The notes below the pieces were generated by a model, which did not search any database, was not told where the DNA came from, and saw only the letters and a program-made list of their open reading frames with translations. A stretch of DNA of 64,000 nt, from positions 62,001 to 126,000 of the forward strand of contig CANTUR010000678.1 in the NCBI GenBank assembly GCA_947683625.1. The letters run 5' to 3'. This document shows positions 11,196-23,480 of this stretch, piece by piece (the first letter of the stretch is position 1; the number at the start of each line of letters is the position of its first letter). The DNA comes from Mallotus nudiflorus (lineage: Eukaryota > Streptophyta > Magnoliopsida > Malpighiales > Euphorbiaceae). The position numbers were made by a program, and so were the translations under genes.

Positions 11196-14072
11196 TGTCA
11201 CGACCCAAAACAGGGGGTCATAACTGGCACTAGGGAACGAGAATTCTTTCAAATTCGGAACTCATAGCAAGCCTTAAAATAAAATAAAAATATGCAATAC
11301 TAATAAAATAAATAAAATATCTTGCAGTGGAAATTAAAATCTTATAAGTAATAATGTAACTCATCAGCTGATTTAATAACACAAACTCATCTCATATATA
11401 TAAAATCTTTTAATACAAATTCTCGGTTCAAACCTTTAAAATTTAAATCTCATACATAATTAATACATACAGCCCACAAAAACAACTACTACAGTGTATA
11501 GAATACGAAATAAAATCAAGTAAGAAGTTTACAGAATAAAGCCGGGGCAGAAGAAATCCGGCGTAAAGGTCTGCTACTGAGGTCTAAGGACGAAAACTCT
11601 CCTAAAAAATAAATCAACGGAGGGGAGTCAAACCTTACTGAGTAAATTGTTATAATATATATACATGCATAGCTAAATGACAAATGTACACATTCAATAG
11701 TATATATAGTAAATATATATACAGGCAAATACACGGATGTAGCAAAAATCGTTTTATATAATACTGAAAATAATAACCGTTTGTGAAGGATCAAATAGAA
11801 CCCTAAATGATCACAACCTCAAATAGTGTTAGACAACACTCTAGCCATACAGGCTTACTTATTCCAAATAAATTCACTTGTTCCATTTGGACAGTAGACT
11901 GGCCCCGAGACACTAAGTCAACCAAGCTCCAGCAGTCTAACTGTCAGCGTGATTGGCCCCGAGACACTTGGTCAACCGAGTTTCAGCAATCACACTCTCA
12001 AATCACATCTCACATCAATCCAATCAATATCCACAAATAGGTTAGTAATTTAACCTAAATTCTATCGTCGTACCGGTACGTACTCGGTCATAGTGCTGCC
12101 CACTAGGTAGCATGTTCTATTGATATCCTTCATTTAAAAATAAATCCATACATTCACAAAATAAATGATGCATGACATTAATTAAAATAATAATATAAAC
12201 TATATATATACTAGAAATATACCAAAAATAAACCAAGTATATTTCGAGTATATATACGTCAAATAAATTCAATTTAATTATAAAATAAACCAAAAATAAA
12301 CTATACATATACTTAAAAACATTTTAAGTATAATTCAATAATAAAACATGCATTTAATTTAAAATATACCAAAAATATACCAAAATATACCTAAGCAATT
12401 ATTAAACCATTTATGCATATTTCATAAAATTTAAACATACATTTCTAAAACATGCAATCCTAAAACACGTATATATAAAATAACAACTCATAGTTGTGCG
12501 CTCCATGAGACGGGTCCGACGGACCTGGTCCACTTGGCCTCGGTCTCGGCGCAACTAAATAAATAAATGACAGCACGAAATCAGAATAAATTTAACGAAA
12601 TTCTAGAAACTCGATCTAAAACACTAGACACAGAATAGGAATAGAGATTTGATCGGATGTCACGTTTTACGAAAATTCTACTGAAAATTCGACAGAACCT
12701 CCCCTGTAAAACGGACATCTCTCTACTTAGAAAGTAGAGCCGATCCTGCAAGAAAACACACTTCGAGAATATATAGTCACACAACCCCTTGGTCGGACTC
12801 CCAAACTATAATTCTACCGATCGGGGTTCACAATTCACGAGATACGCACATAATACATTTAAATTCTAAAAATACTGAAAATACCCTTTATATATCAACA
12901 TATAGCAATTTAGGTATTTAAAACACTAAAAAATAATTATTTTACCAATAATTACATAAAAACCCTAATTTTAATAAAATATTACTAAAAATCCATAATT
13001 CCCGATAAATTCACAAATATTAACAAAAATTCATTTTATAAATCCAAATTACACAATTAGCCCAAAAACATATTAAAAATCAATAAAAACTCATTTATTT
13101 ACAAAAATAGTATATTATATATATTTTGAAAATAATTTTTGAAAAATAGTTTTAATTAGTCAAAAATACTAAATAATTTGTAAAAATCTTTTTTATACTT
13201 CAAATAATTATTAAAACCAATTAAATTTAATTTTTAATTAAAATGACTACCAAATTATCAAAATACCCCTAACATATAATAATTCACATAATATACAATA
13301 ATTATTCAAAAATTCACTAAAAATTATACAATTGCTCAAAAATTAATTTCTCAACATATAATTGAATAAAATCAATAATTATACTCAATTAACCCATTAA
13401 TTTTAACAAAATACTTATTTATCCTAATTTTCCAAAATTCACCTAAACTAAATAAATTCATAATAATTATAAAAAAATAAAAAAATTACAAATTCATTTC
13501 AACCTCTATAAATACCATAAATCACAATTTCACAAATTATTTAATTAATTTACGAAAATTAGACAATATTAATAAAATAATAAAAAATTCACAAAAATCA
13601 AAATAAATTCCAAAAATTCCACAAAAATTACAAAATGTAGATTAAGCTACTAGGAACAACTTTTATAAAGGAAGTAAGCTTGAATCATCAAGATTGAAGT
13701 TCAAAAAAATAAAGAAATCAAAATGGCCAAAATAGAATATTGATCACCAACAAAAATCTAGATCAAAACAAGTGAAACCAAGCTTAGAAATGCACTCACC
13801 GAAGCTCAAGGAAGAGATTGAGACCAGCGGTGTCCAATTTGGTGGCCGAAAAATGGTTGAATAGAGTTAAGCTTGGATTTCGGTTTCTCGGCCAAGAAAC
13901 AGCCAAATCACGCTGGAAAAGGGAGTAGCAGGCGGCGGAGCAAGCTGGAGACGGTGGTGGCACGTCGGAAGGCACAATGAAGGTGACGAAATGGAGTTAT
14001 AGCGTTGAGAGGGGAGGTAGGGGCGTCGGGTTAGGGGAGAGGGACGAGTGGCACAAAATGTAAATTCACTAA

Positions 14073-14126
<54 letters not shown>

Positions 14127-14485
14127 ATGTTAATTAAAATGAAAACTATATAATATATACATAAATAAAATTAATAAACCCTAAAAAAATACTAAATATA
14201 TATATATAAGCATGTATATGTATATATATATTAACATGATAATATGATCATGCATGGAATCATGCAATTATATAAAACGGACTAACGTAAATAATTATTA
14301 TTTATTTAGGTTTTAATTTTCTCAAAAATAAAATTATCGAAAAAATTTTACTTAAGAAATTTAAAATAATTAAAATAACTTTAATAATTAACAAACTAAT
14401 TAAATAATCAAATATATTTATCAAAATTATTAACACTGTATATCTCGATGCAGTTTAAAATTATATAAAATCTCGGGTTATTACA
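11196..14485 (-). mobile_element. 3' LTR of the left Tekay/Del-type Ty3-gypsy element
   Basis: Read on the - strand the LTR opens TGTAATAACCCGAG directly after a polypurine tract and ends GGTCGTGACA, with the expected TG...CA termini. At 3290 bp it fits the long LTRs of the Tekay/Del chromovirus clade. It has a (TA)n tract at 14078-14123 and a doubled motif GGCCCCGAGACACT at about 11900-11975. Open frames inside (such as 11516-11794) have no domain. By eye it is closer to the solo LTR at 34029-37038 than to the right LTR at 23974-27136. The outer flank is TATAT, which does not match the flank of the right LTR. Confidence 0.9.
14078..14123. repeat. (TA)n microsatellite in the left Tekay LTR
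   Basis: 46-bp alternating tract. The right LTR has a TA tract at the corresponding place (24212-24244), so the run predates the separation of the two copies. Confidence 0.95.
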
Positions 14486-14500
14486 GTCTTCCCCCCTTAC
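14486..14500 (-). other. Polypurine tract of the left Tekay element
   Basis: On the - strand GTAAGGGGGGAAGAC abuts the LTR start TGTAATAACC. This primes plus-strand DNA synthesis and marks 11196-14485 as the 3' LTR. The right element has an equivalent tract at 23959-23973. Confidence 0.85.
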
Positions 14501-14559
14501 AAGAATTCGTCCCCGAATTCCAGAAAAAGAAAACATATAAGTCAAGAAGGGAAGAGATA

Positions 14560-14940
14560 CGGGTAAGAAGCTCGCATCTCAGCTTCAGTCTCCCACCTCT
14601 GCTCCTCTACTCTGTTGTTGCACCACAAAACTTTGACCATTGGAATCTGTTTCGAACGTAACTATCAAACTTGATAGTCAACGATCGCCATAGGTTCTTC
14701 CATGAATGTCAAGTCTTCATTCACTTCCACGCGGTCAGGCTGCAACACATGTGAAGGGTCTGAGACATACTTCCTCAGCATCAAGATATGAAATACCGGA
14801 TGCACTTGAGACATACTCAGAGGCAAAGCCAACTGATATATAACAGTGCCAACTCTCTTCAGCATCTCGAATGGTCCTATATATCTCGATGCTAACTTAC
14901 CCTTTTTGCCAAATCTCATTACACCCTTCATCGAAGACAC
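14560..14940 (-). pseudogene. Left Tekay: integrase C-terminus and chromodomain
   Basis: The frame beginning at 14940 reads MSSMKGVMRFGKKGKLASRY, then HPVFHILMLRKYVSDPSHVL and EDLTFMEEPMAIVDYQV before a double stop. Past the stops the chromodomain remnant continues (LRSKQIPMVKVLWCNNRVEE, then WETEAEMRASYPYLF). The GPF-type segment followed by HPVFHxSxLRK and a chromodomain is diagnostic for plant chromoviruses; in functional elements the chromodomain directs integration to marked chromatin. Internal stops make it dead. Confidence 0.85.
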
Positions 14941-14964
14941 CTTTAGGAAAATAAAATCTCCAAC

Positions 14965-15861
14965 TTAAAATTCCACATCTCTGCGCCTAGGATCCACATA
15001 GCTCTTCTGCCTGCTAACTGCGGTCTCTAGTCTGTGCTTGATTATAGTGACTTTCTCTGCAGCATCCTGAACCATCTCAGGTCCAGTCAAAGCTCTCTCA
15101 CTAATCTCATCCCAACTTAGAAGGGATCTATATTTCCTTCCATACAAAGCCTCATACGGTGCCATACCAATACTGCTATAGTAGCTGTTATTATATGCAA
15201 ACTTTACGAGTGGAAAATGATCATCCCAGCTACCTCCCAAATCCAAAACACACATCCTCAATATATCTTCTAATGTCTGGATCATCCTCTCATACTGACC
15301 ATTTGTCTGAGGATGAAAAGCAATATCGAAGTCCAACCTAGCGCCCATTGCTTCCTGCAACTTCTACCAAAAATGAGAGGTAAATACTGAACCTCTTTCT
15401 GACACAATGGATACAGGTACTCCATGAAGGCACACAATATGCTTCACATATAGCTTTGCCAATCTAGCTATTAAATAGGTGGCTTTTACAGGCAAGAAAT
15501 GTGCAGACTTGGTCAACCTGTCTACAATCACCCAGATGGAATCGTATCCATCCTTAGAATGAGGTAAACCAACCACAAAATCCATAGCTATCCTTTCCCA
15601 CTTCCATTCAAGAATAGGAAGAGGCTAAAGGTTCCCCGAAGGCTTCTGATGCTTAGCTTTCATTTGCTGACACGTCAAGCACTTAGCAACATAATCAGCG
15701 ACATCCTTCTTCAGTCCGTCCCACCAGTATAAATCTCTGATACTGTGGTACATCTTAGTGACACCCGGATGTACGCTATAGGCTGTAGAATGTGCTTCCT
15801 TTAGGATCTCTTCTCTCAAATTATCCACATCAGGAATACACAATCTGCCACTGATCCACAA
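14965..15861 (-). pseudogene. Left Tekay: integrase
   Basis: Three frame segments cover the domain. The N-terminal zinc finger keeps its His/Cys set (H...VHPGVTKMYHSIRDLYWW...CLTCQQMK). The core keeps MDFVVGLPHSKDGYDSIWV with the first catalytic Asp; the second catalytic Asp position reads Glu (VSERGSVFTS rather than the usual SDRG). The third acidic residue is kept in QYERMIQTLED. Stops near 15624 and 15363 and the altered catalytic residue show it is inactive. Confidence 0.9.
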
Positions 15862-16224
15862 AACACCATCATCATTGAGTGTGAAATCAATAAACTTCCC
15901 AGCACGGACACTCTCTGCAAGATCTTTTAGAATAAGATCTCGGCTCTAAGCTACCTTAATCCTATCTCTCAGTACAGATCGTACCTTAAACTGAGCTAGC
16001 AGTCCATCTAATCTATTAATCTTCATCATCAGACCTTTATCCACCAACAGATGCAACTCCTAGATCAACGATCTCCTCTCTACACTAATATGAGCAAGAG
16101 TGCCTGAGGACTTCCTACTCAAGGCATTTGCTACCACATTTGCCTTACCTGGATGATATAAAATCTCACAGTCATAATCTTTCAACAGTTCCAACCATCT
16201 GCTCTGCCTTAGATTCAGATCTCT

Positions 16225-17300
16225 CTACTGAAAAATATACTTAAGGCTCTTGTGATCAGTAAAAATCTCACAAGTCACCCCATACAAATAATGTCTCCAA
16301 ATCTTGAGAGCAAAGATCACTACAGCCATCTTAAGGTCATGTGTAGGATAGTTCTGCTCATGCTTCTTCAATTGCCTCGAAGCATAGGCTAGCACCTTAC
16401 CATTCTGCATCAACACACAACCTAGGCCAACTTTAGAGGCATCATAATACTCTGTGAACTTGTCCACACCATTAGGCAAAGCTAACATTGGGCCTATGGT
16501 TAACTTCTCGTTCAATAACTGAAAACTATTCTCACAAGCTTCAGACCACTCAAATCTCACATTCTTCTGAGTCAAGTAAGTCATAGGAGCTGCAATTATG
16601 GAAAAATCCTGTACAAACCTCCTATAGTACCCGGCTAAACCTAAAAAACTGTGAATCTTTGTAATTGAAGTCGGTTTAGGCCACTTAGACACTGCCTCAA
16701 TCTTCTGTGGATCAACCTGGATACCCTCTTTAGACACCACGCGTCCAAGAAAAGTAACACTCTCCATCCAAAAATCACACTTCGAGAATTTAACGTAAAG
16801 CTGATGTTCTCTCAGTATCTGCAGTACAGTCCTCAAGTGATATACATGCTCCTCCATACTCCCTGAATACACCAGTATATCATCGATGAAGACTACCATA
16901 AACTAATCCACATATGGTCTGAATACCCTGTTCATCAGGTCCATAAAAGTTACTGATGCGTTAGTCAAACCAAAAGACATCACTAGAAACTCATAATGAT
17001 CATAATGAGTGCGGAATGCCATTTTAGGAACATCGGCTTCACTGATCCGTAACTGATGATAACCTGACCTCAGATCAATCTTAGAAAAGAATTATGCACC
17101 CTGTAGCTGATCAAACAAGTCATCTATCCTCGGGAGAGGATACTTATTCTTCACTGTCACCTTGTTCAGCTCTCTATAGTCAATTCACAGTCTCAGGGTA
17201 CTATCCTTCTTCTTCATAAATAGGACTGGTACACCCCAAGGAGAAACATTGGGTCTAATGAAAACTTTATCCAACAACTCTTGCAACTACTCCTTTAACT
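16225..17300 (-). pseudogene. Left Tekay: reverse transcriptase and RNase H
   Basis: The longest surviving frame of this element (224 codons from 16899) begins just before the RT active site FIDDILVYS and carries the thumb, the connection segment (SFLGLAGYYRRFVQDFS) and Ty3-type RNase H (TEYYDASKVGLGCVLMQ, then FTDHKSLKYIFQ). The N-terminal RT (VLFMKKKD, IDYRELNKVTVKNKYPLP, FFSKIDLRSGYHQLRI) lies just upstream at about 16950-17290 with scattered stops. Pol is truncated by stop codons but domain order is intact. Confidence 0.92.
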
Positions 17301-17990
17301 CTTTTAACTCTATAGGAGCCATTCTGTAGGGTGGCATAGAGATAGGGGTAGTGCCTAGAACCACATCTATACAAAACTCAATCTCTCTATGAGGTGGTAA
17401 AGTTGGTAACTCCTCAGGAAAAACATCAGGAAACTCACAGGCAATAGGAACATCTGTGAGTGACAACTTCTCCATTGAAGTATCCCTGACCAATGCCAAA
17501 TATCCCTGACAACCTTTCCTCAGTAACTTCCTAGCCGTAATAGCAGAAATGAGATTTTGAGGTGCTGAACTCCTATTAGCCACAAACTTAAATTCTTCTT
17601 CCCCAGGAATTTTGAAAGTCACCTCGTTACTTCAATAATCCACCACGGCATAGTGTTGAGATAACCAATCTATACCCATAATGACATCAAACTCCATCAC
17701 ATTCAATAAAATTAAATCAGCAGATAATTCTCTACCTCTAATAAGAACTGGACAACTAGAAAAAACAACATCGGTGCCCAAAGAATCACTTAGAGGAGTG
17801 GCGACGGACAAAGGAAAGGCCATCCTCGAAGCTTGCCAACAAGACTTGGAAGCAAAAATAGGAGAAACAAACGAATGCGTGGCACCTAGATCAAACAGAA
17901 CCCACACATCTAGGTAACATATAGAAACAATACCTGCCACGACTGCATTAGATGTCTAAGCATCCTGCTGAGTGAGATGAAAGACTATGG
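17287..17990 (-). pseudogene. Left Tekay: aspartic protease and RT entry
   Basis: The frame from 17940 reads VWVLFDLGATHSFVSPIFAS and later MGIDWLSQHYAVVDY, the gypsy protease. The active-site triplet, usually D-S/T-G, is D-L-G here. The right arm has the same DLGATHSF, so the change is inherited rather than independent. The next frame (17622-17287) carries the linker to RT ending PISMPPYRMAPIELKELKE. Confidence 0.88.
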
Positions 17991-18189
17991 CCTATCCTCG
18001 ACCTCCCTGCTGGCTGGTAGAAGCCTGGCCAACACCTTTGGCACCTCCTCTAGTACCTCTACCATGACCCTGCTGGGGAACAAACTGAGTAGAACTCTGA
18101 TGCTGGGCTGGAGGCAACTGAAAATGAATGGGTGCAGCACTAGCAATTGATTGTTGAGGAAATTATGGAATCTATGGCTGCTGATACCC

Positions 18190-19242
18190 AAAATAGGGAC
18201 ACGATCTAGCATAATGTCTCGTCTACCTGCATCTGAAGCACGTCAATGGTGTCATATAACACGGTCCCTGAGGGACTCTACCGTAGGTCTGATATACACT
18301 GGCAGCTGATCCAGAACTACGACCATTGCTGCTGCTCGAAGCACCTATCCCAAGTTTAAATGGTCTACACTGACCTCCACGACCATGTCTACTACTCCGG
18401 TGTATCCGCTATTGCTGTCTCTAACTCTATTGAGCTGGACCTCTCTGTTGACTACTCGATCTAATATAAAAACTCGAGTATGAAGTAGTCTGGAATCCAC
18501 CCAACTGAACACCCAGCTAGTAATAATCAGGCATAGCTCCTTGCCTGACTAGCCTCAGCTCAATCTCCTTGGCCAACTCTATCACTGACTCTAGAGTAAG
18601 GCCCGCTGTAGGCATACCAACAAATATAGAACCCAATCTAGTAATGTATGTAGTGACTATGAAGTATTGGTCTCGCATCAGATCCTCTGCATATTTGCCA
18701 AGCCGGAGGAACTCTCGAGTGTACTCCTCAACAGATTTGTCATCGCGAGAAATACTAGTCAATCGGAGTCGATAACTTATGTGAAGCGGCTCTGGGTAGA
18801 ATCTCCTCATGAATTGCTCTTTGAACTAAGCCCAGGTCATCGTCAACATATACGGTTGGATCATTTGAATAAACCAGTCCAGGGCTAGTCCCTCAACAGA
18901 AAGCTCGACTATCATGATCCGCTAGTACTCGATGTGAGTAGTTTGAGTCCTCATCTCGATCACATGCAGAAAGTCTAGAGGGTCAGAAGTCCCATCAAAA
19001 GCGATCCTACCAACTCTGGCATAAAACAGAGTTGCCTCAGGGTTAAACATACCCTATTGATAGGCAAGCTGAACAGCCTGAACTACTGGAGGTATAGGAA
19101 CATCCTCATACTTAGGCTCTATAGGCTCCTCATCCTATATCTCTCTCTATCTACGGTGACCTGCTACTCCTTGAGGTCTACCTCTACCACGACCTCTGTG
19201 CCTAACTAGCGGCTCCTAAGGTCTACCTCTGCCATGACCTCT
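18190..19242 (-). pseudogene. Left Tekay: gag with decayed zinc knuckle
   Basis: The gag core is visible from about 19240 down to 18510: an RGRGRP-rich start, KYED, then MRRFYPEPLHISYRLRLTSI, EEYTREFLRLGKYAEDLM and ESVIELAKEIELRLVRQG. The CCHC knuckle region at about 18190-18300 reads CFR-CR-x-TRHYARSCP, while the upstream CQTC-type pair is mutated to Y. Stops interrupt it. The gag start, leader, PBS and 5' LTR are missing: the element ends at the palindrome centre. Confidence 0.85.
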
Positions 19243-19299
19243 ACACCTACTGAGCTGCCAGTTAGACATAGAGGTCATGGTAGAGGTAGACCTTGAGGA
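19213..19299. repeat. Centre of the head-to-head Tekay structure
   Basis: 19213-19242 is the near-perfect reverse complement of 19270-19299 (core TCTACCTCT-CATGACCTCT), with a loop of 27 bases at 19243-19269. Outside it the two gag regions continue as mirrored arms. The left arm carries two tandem copies of the GGTCATGGCAGAGGTAGACC-type unit before the centre, so the structure may fold in two registers. Confidence 0.9.
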
Positions 19300-20310
19300 G
19301 TGGCAGGTCACCATAGACAGAGAGAGATACAGGATGAGGAGCCTGTAGAGCCTAAGTATGAGGATATTCTTGTACCTTCGGTTGTTAAGCCTATTCAGCC
19401 TGCCTATCAGCAAGGTATGTTTGACCCTAAGGCAGTTTTGTTCTATGCTAGAGTTGGCAGAATTGCTTTTGATGGAATGTCTGATCTATTGGATTTTCTG
19501 CATGCGATCGAGACTAGGACTCGGACTGCTCACACCGAGTACCAGCAGATCATGATAGTCAAGCTGTATGTTGGTAGACCAGCACTGGACTGGTTCATTC
19601 AGATGATCCAGCCTTATATGATGACAATGACCTGGGCTCAGTTCAAAGAACGGTTTATGAGGAGATTCTGCCCAGAGCCACTTTGCATAAGTTATCATCT
19701 CAGATTGACTAGCATTTCTCATGGTGATCGATCTATTGAGGAATATACCCGAGAGTTTCTCTGAATGGGTAGACATGCAAAGGATTTGATACGGGACCAA
19801 TATTTCATAGTCACTACTTACGTTACTGGATTAGGTTCTGCATTTGCTGGTATGCCTATAATGGGCCTTCCTTTGGAATCGGTTATAGAGTTGGCCAAGG
19901 AGATTGAGCTGAGGCTAGTCAGGCAGGGAGCTATGCCTAATTATTACCAGCTGGGTGTTCAGTCGAGTGGATTTCAGACTACTCCGTATTCAAGTTTTCA
20001 TATTGGTTTGAGTAGTCAGCAGAGAGGTTCGGCTCAGCAGAGTCAGGGACAGCAGCAGCGAGTGCATCAGAGCAGTAGACATGGCCGTGGAGGTCATCGT
20101 AGATTGTTCAGACTTAGGTTAGGTGCTTCGAGTAGCAGCAGCGGTCGTAGTTCCGGATCAGCTGCCAGTGTTTGTCAGACCTGCGGTAGAGTTCATTAGG
20201 GACTGTGTTACCTGACACCGCTGACATGTTTCAGATATAGGCAGACAGGATATTATGCTAGATCGTGTCCTTATTCCGGGTATCAGCAGCCACAGATTCC
20301 ATGATTTCCA
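19270..20310 (+). pseudogene. Right Tekay: gag with zinc knuckle
   Basis: A 154-codon frame (19300-19764) and a 144-codon frame (19765-20199), separated by a single TGA, give most of gag: KYEDILVPSVVKPIQPAYQQ, FDGMSDLLDFLHAIETRTRT, FMRRFCPEPLCISYHLRLTS, then the Ser/Gln-rich linker. The knuckle at about 20170-20275 keeps VCQTCGRVH, but the second Cys of the CFxC pair is Tyr and the His is Tyr (CFRYRQTGYYARSCP), so it could not bind zinc normally. Only the gag start and everything 5' are missing. Confidence 0.88.
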
Positions 20311-20513
20311 CAGCAGTCGATTGCTAGTGCTGCACCCATTCCATTTCAGTTGCTTCAGCCTAGCATCAAAGTTCCACTCAGCTTGCTCCCCAGCAGGGTC
20401 GTGGTAGAGGTGCTAGAGGTGTTGGCCAGGCTTCTACCAGCCAGCAGGGAGGTCGAGGATAGGCCAGAGTCTTCCATCTTACTTAGCAGGATGCTCAGGC
20501 ATCTAATGCAGTC

Positions 20514-20860
20514 ATGGCAGGTATTATTTCTGTCTATTACCTGGATGCATGGGTTTTGTTTGACCTGGGTGCCACGCATTCGTTCGTTTCTCCTGTTTTT
20601 GCTTCTAAGTCTTATTGGCAAGCTTTGAGGATGGCTTTTCCTTTATCTATCACCACTCCTCTAAGTGATTCTTTGGACACTGATATTATTCTTTATGGTT
20701 GTCCAGTTCTCGTGGGCAATAGAGAATTATCAACTAACTTGATTATATTGGATGTCATGGAATTAGATGTTATTCTAGGTATGGATTAGTTATCTCAGCA
20801 CTATGCCGTGGTGGATTGTCGGAGTAAAGAGGTGACTTTCAGAATTCCTGGTGAAGAAGA
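20514..20860 (+). pseudogene. Right Tekay: aspartic protease
   Basis: The frame starts MAGIISVYYLDAWVLFDLG, continues with ATHSFVSPVFASKSYWQA and ends at a stop replacing the Trp of GMDWLSQHYA. It shares the D-L-G active-site change with the left arm. Confidence 0.88.
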
Positions 20861-20954
20861 ATTTAAGTTTGTGGGTGGTAGGAGTCCAGCACCTTAGAAT
20901 CTTATTTCTGCTATTACGGCTAGGAAGTTATTAAGGAAAGGTTATCAGGGATAT

Positions 20955-21760
20955 TTGGCATTGGTCAGGGATACTTCAGTAGAGAAGTTGTCACTCACAG
21001 ATGTTCCTATTGCCTGTGAGTTTCCTAATGTTTTTCCTGAGGAGTTGCTAGCTTTACCACCTCACAGAGAGAATGAGTTCTGTATAGATGTGGTTCCAGG
21101 TACTACTCCTATATCTATGCCACCCTACAGAATGGCTCCTACAGAGTTGAAAGAGTTGAAGGAGCAGTTGTAAGAATTGTTAGATAAGGGTTTCATCAGA
21201 CCCAGTGTTTCTCCTTGGGGTGCACCAGTCCTGTTCATGAAGAAGAAGGATGGTATCCTGAGACTGTGCATTGACTACAGAGAGCTGAACAAGGTGACAG
21301 TGAAGAACAAGTATCCTCTTTCGAGGATAGATGACTTGTTTGATCAGCTACAGGGTGCACAGTTCTTTTCCAAGATTGATATAAGGTTGGGTTATCATTA
21401 GCTGCGGATCAGTGAAGCCGATGTTCCTAAAACGGCATTCCGCACTCGATATGACCATTATGATTTTCTAGTGATGTCTTTTGGTTTGACTAATGCACCA
21501 GCAGCTTTTATGGACCTGATGAACAGGGTATTCAGACCTTATGTGGATCAGTTTGTGTTAGTCTTCATCGATGATATATTGGTATATTCAAGGAGTATGG
21601 AAGAGCATGTATATCACTTGAGGACTGTACTACAGACACTAAGAGAACATCAGCTTTATGCTAAATTCTTGAAGTGTGATTTTTGGATGGAGAGTGTTTC
21701 TTTTCTTAGGCATGTGGTGTCTAAAGAAGGTATCCAGGTTGATCCATAAAAGGTTGGGCA
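20955..21760 (+). pseudogene. Right Tekay: reverse transcriptase
   Basis: Frames 20955-21173, 21177-21401 and 21471-21749 cover RT in order: PPYRMAPTELKELKEQL, FIRPSVSPWGAPVLFMKKKD, LCIDYRELNKVTVKNKYPLS, FFSKIDIRLGYH, MMSFGLTNAPAAFMDLMNRV and the active site VFIDDILVYS (near 21562-21591). Single-base stops separate the segments. A one-base loss relative to the left arm near 21755 shifts the frame into the RNase H part. Confidence 0.92.
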
Positions 21761-22350
21761 GTGTCTGAGTGGCCTAGACCGACTTCTGTTACTGAGATTC
21801 AGAGTTTTCTGGGTTTAGCCGGGTATTATAGGAGGTTTGTACAGGATTTTTCCAGAATTGTAGCCCCTATGACTCGCTTGACTCAGAAGAATGTTAGATT
21901 TGAGTGGTCAGAAGCTTGTGAGAATAGTTTTCAATTGTTAAAGGAGAAATTGACCACAACTCCAGTGCTAGCTTTGCCTAATAGTGCGGACAAGTTCACA
22001 GTTTATTGTGATGCCTCTAGAGTTGGCCTTGGTTGTGTGTTGATGCAGAATGGTAGGGTGATAGCCTATGCTTCGAGGCAATTGAAGAAGCATGAGAAGA
22101 ACTATCCTACACATGACCTTGAGATGGCTGTAGTGATCTTTGCTCTCAAGATCTAGAGACATTATTTGTACGGGGTGACTTGTGAGATTTTTACTGATCA
22201 TAAGAGCCTTAAGTACATTTTTCAGCAAAGAGATCTGAATCTGAGGTAGAGGAGATGGTTAGAACTATTAAAGGATTATGACTGTGAGATTTTATATCAT
22301 CCGGGCAAGGCTAATGTAGTAGCAGATGCCTTGAGTAGAAAGTCCTTAGG
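21761..22350 (+). pseudogene. Right Tekay: RNase H
   Basis: The frame from 21761 reads TSVTEIQSFLGLAGYYRRFV, then FTVYCDASRVGLGCVLMQNG and AYASRQLKKHEKNYPTHDLE, with a stop in ALKIWRHYLYG. The last block includes FTDHKSLKYIF and LSRKSL. This is a Ty3/gypsy RNase H in a dead copy. Confidence 0.9.
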
Positions 22351-22559
22351 CAGTATTGCTCACATCAGTGTAGAGAGGAGATCGTTGATCCAGGAGTTAC
22401 ATCTGTTGGTGGATCAAGGTCTAATGATGAAGATTAGTAGGTCAGGTGGACTGCTAACTCAGTTTAAGGTGTGATATGTACTAAGGGATAGGATTAAAGC
22501 AGCTCAGAGCCGAGATCCTATTCTAGAAGAGCTTGTAGAGAACGTTCGAGCAGGGAAGT

Positions 22560-23480
22560 TCACTAATTTCACACTCGATGATGATGGTGTATTGTGGATC
22601 AGTGGTAGATTGTGTGTTCCTAATGTGAATGATTTGAGATAAGAGATCCTAGAGGAAGCACATTTTACAGCCTATAGTGTACATCCGGGTGTCACTAAGA
22701 TGTACCAGAGTATTCGAGATTTATACTGATGGGACGGACTGAAGAAGGATGTTGCTGATTATGTTGCTAAGTGCTTAACGTGTCAGCAAGTGAAAGTTGA
22801 ACATCATAAGCCTTCTAGGAAGCTTCAGCCTCTTCCTATTCCTGAGTGGAAGTGGAAAAAGATAGTAATGGATTTTGTGGTTGGTTTACCTCGTTCCAAG
22901 GAAGGATACGATTCCATCTGGGTGATTGGGTGATTATAGATAAGTTGACTAAGTCTGCACATTTCTTGCTTGTGAAAGCCACCTATTCTGTAGCTATATT
23001 GGCGAAGCTGTATGTGAAACATATTGTGTGCCTTCATGGAGTACTTGTGTCCATTGTGTCAAATAGAGGTTCAGTATTTACCTCTTATTTTTTATAGAAG
23101 TTGCCAGAAGCGATGGGCACTAGGTTGGATTTCAGTACTGTTTTTCATCCTCAGACAGATGGTCAATCTGAGTGCATGATCTAGACACTAGAAGATATGT
23201 TAAGGATGTGTGTCTTGGATTTGGGAGGTAGCTGGGATGATCATTTATCACTCGTAGAGTTTGCATATAATAACAATTACCATAGAAGGATTAGGATGAC
23301 ACTATATGAGGCACTGTATGGAAGGAAATGTAGATCCCCTTTGAGTTAGGATGAGATTGGGGAGAGAGCATTGACTAGACCTGAGATGGTTCAGGATGCT
23401 GCAAAGAAAGTCGTTGTGATCAAGCATAGATTAAAGACCGCAGTTAGCAGGCAGAAGAGCTATGTGGATCCTAGGTGCAG
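22560..23480 (+). pseudogene. Right Tekay: integrase
   Basis: The zinc finger (VHPGVTKMYQSIRDLY, KCLTCQQVK) and core (MDFVVGLPRSKEGYDSIWV) are present with stops. An 8-bp tandem duplication, GGGTGATT twice at 22920-22935, shifts the frame right after the first catalytic Asp segment. The second catalytic Asp reads Asn (VSNRGSVFTS), a different change from the left arm. The third site reads QSECMI. Confidence 0.9.

Noticed and set aside
11516..11794. 92-codon frame in the left Tekay LTR (and its counterpart at 26635-26823)
   Set aside because: No domain, and the translated wording follows LTR sequence that varies by indels between copies. Chance frame.
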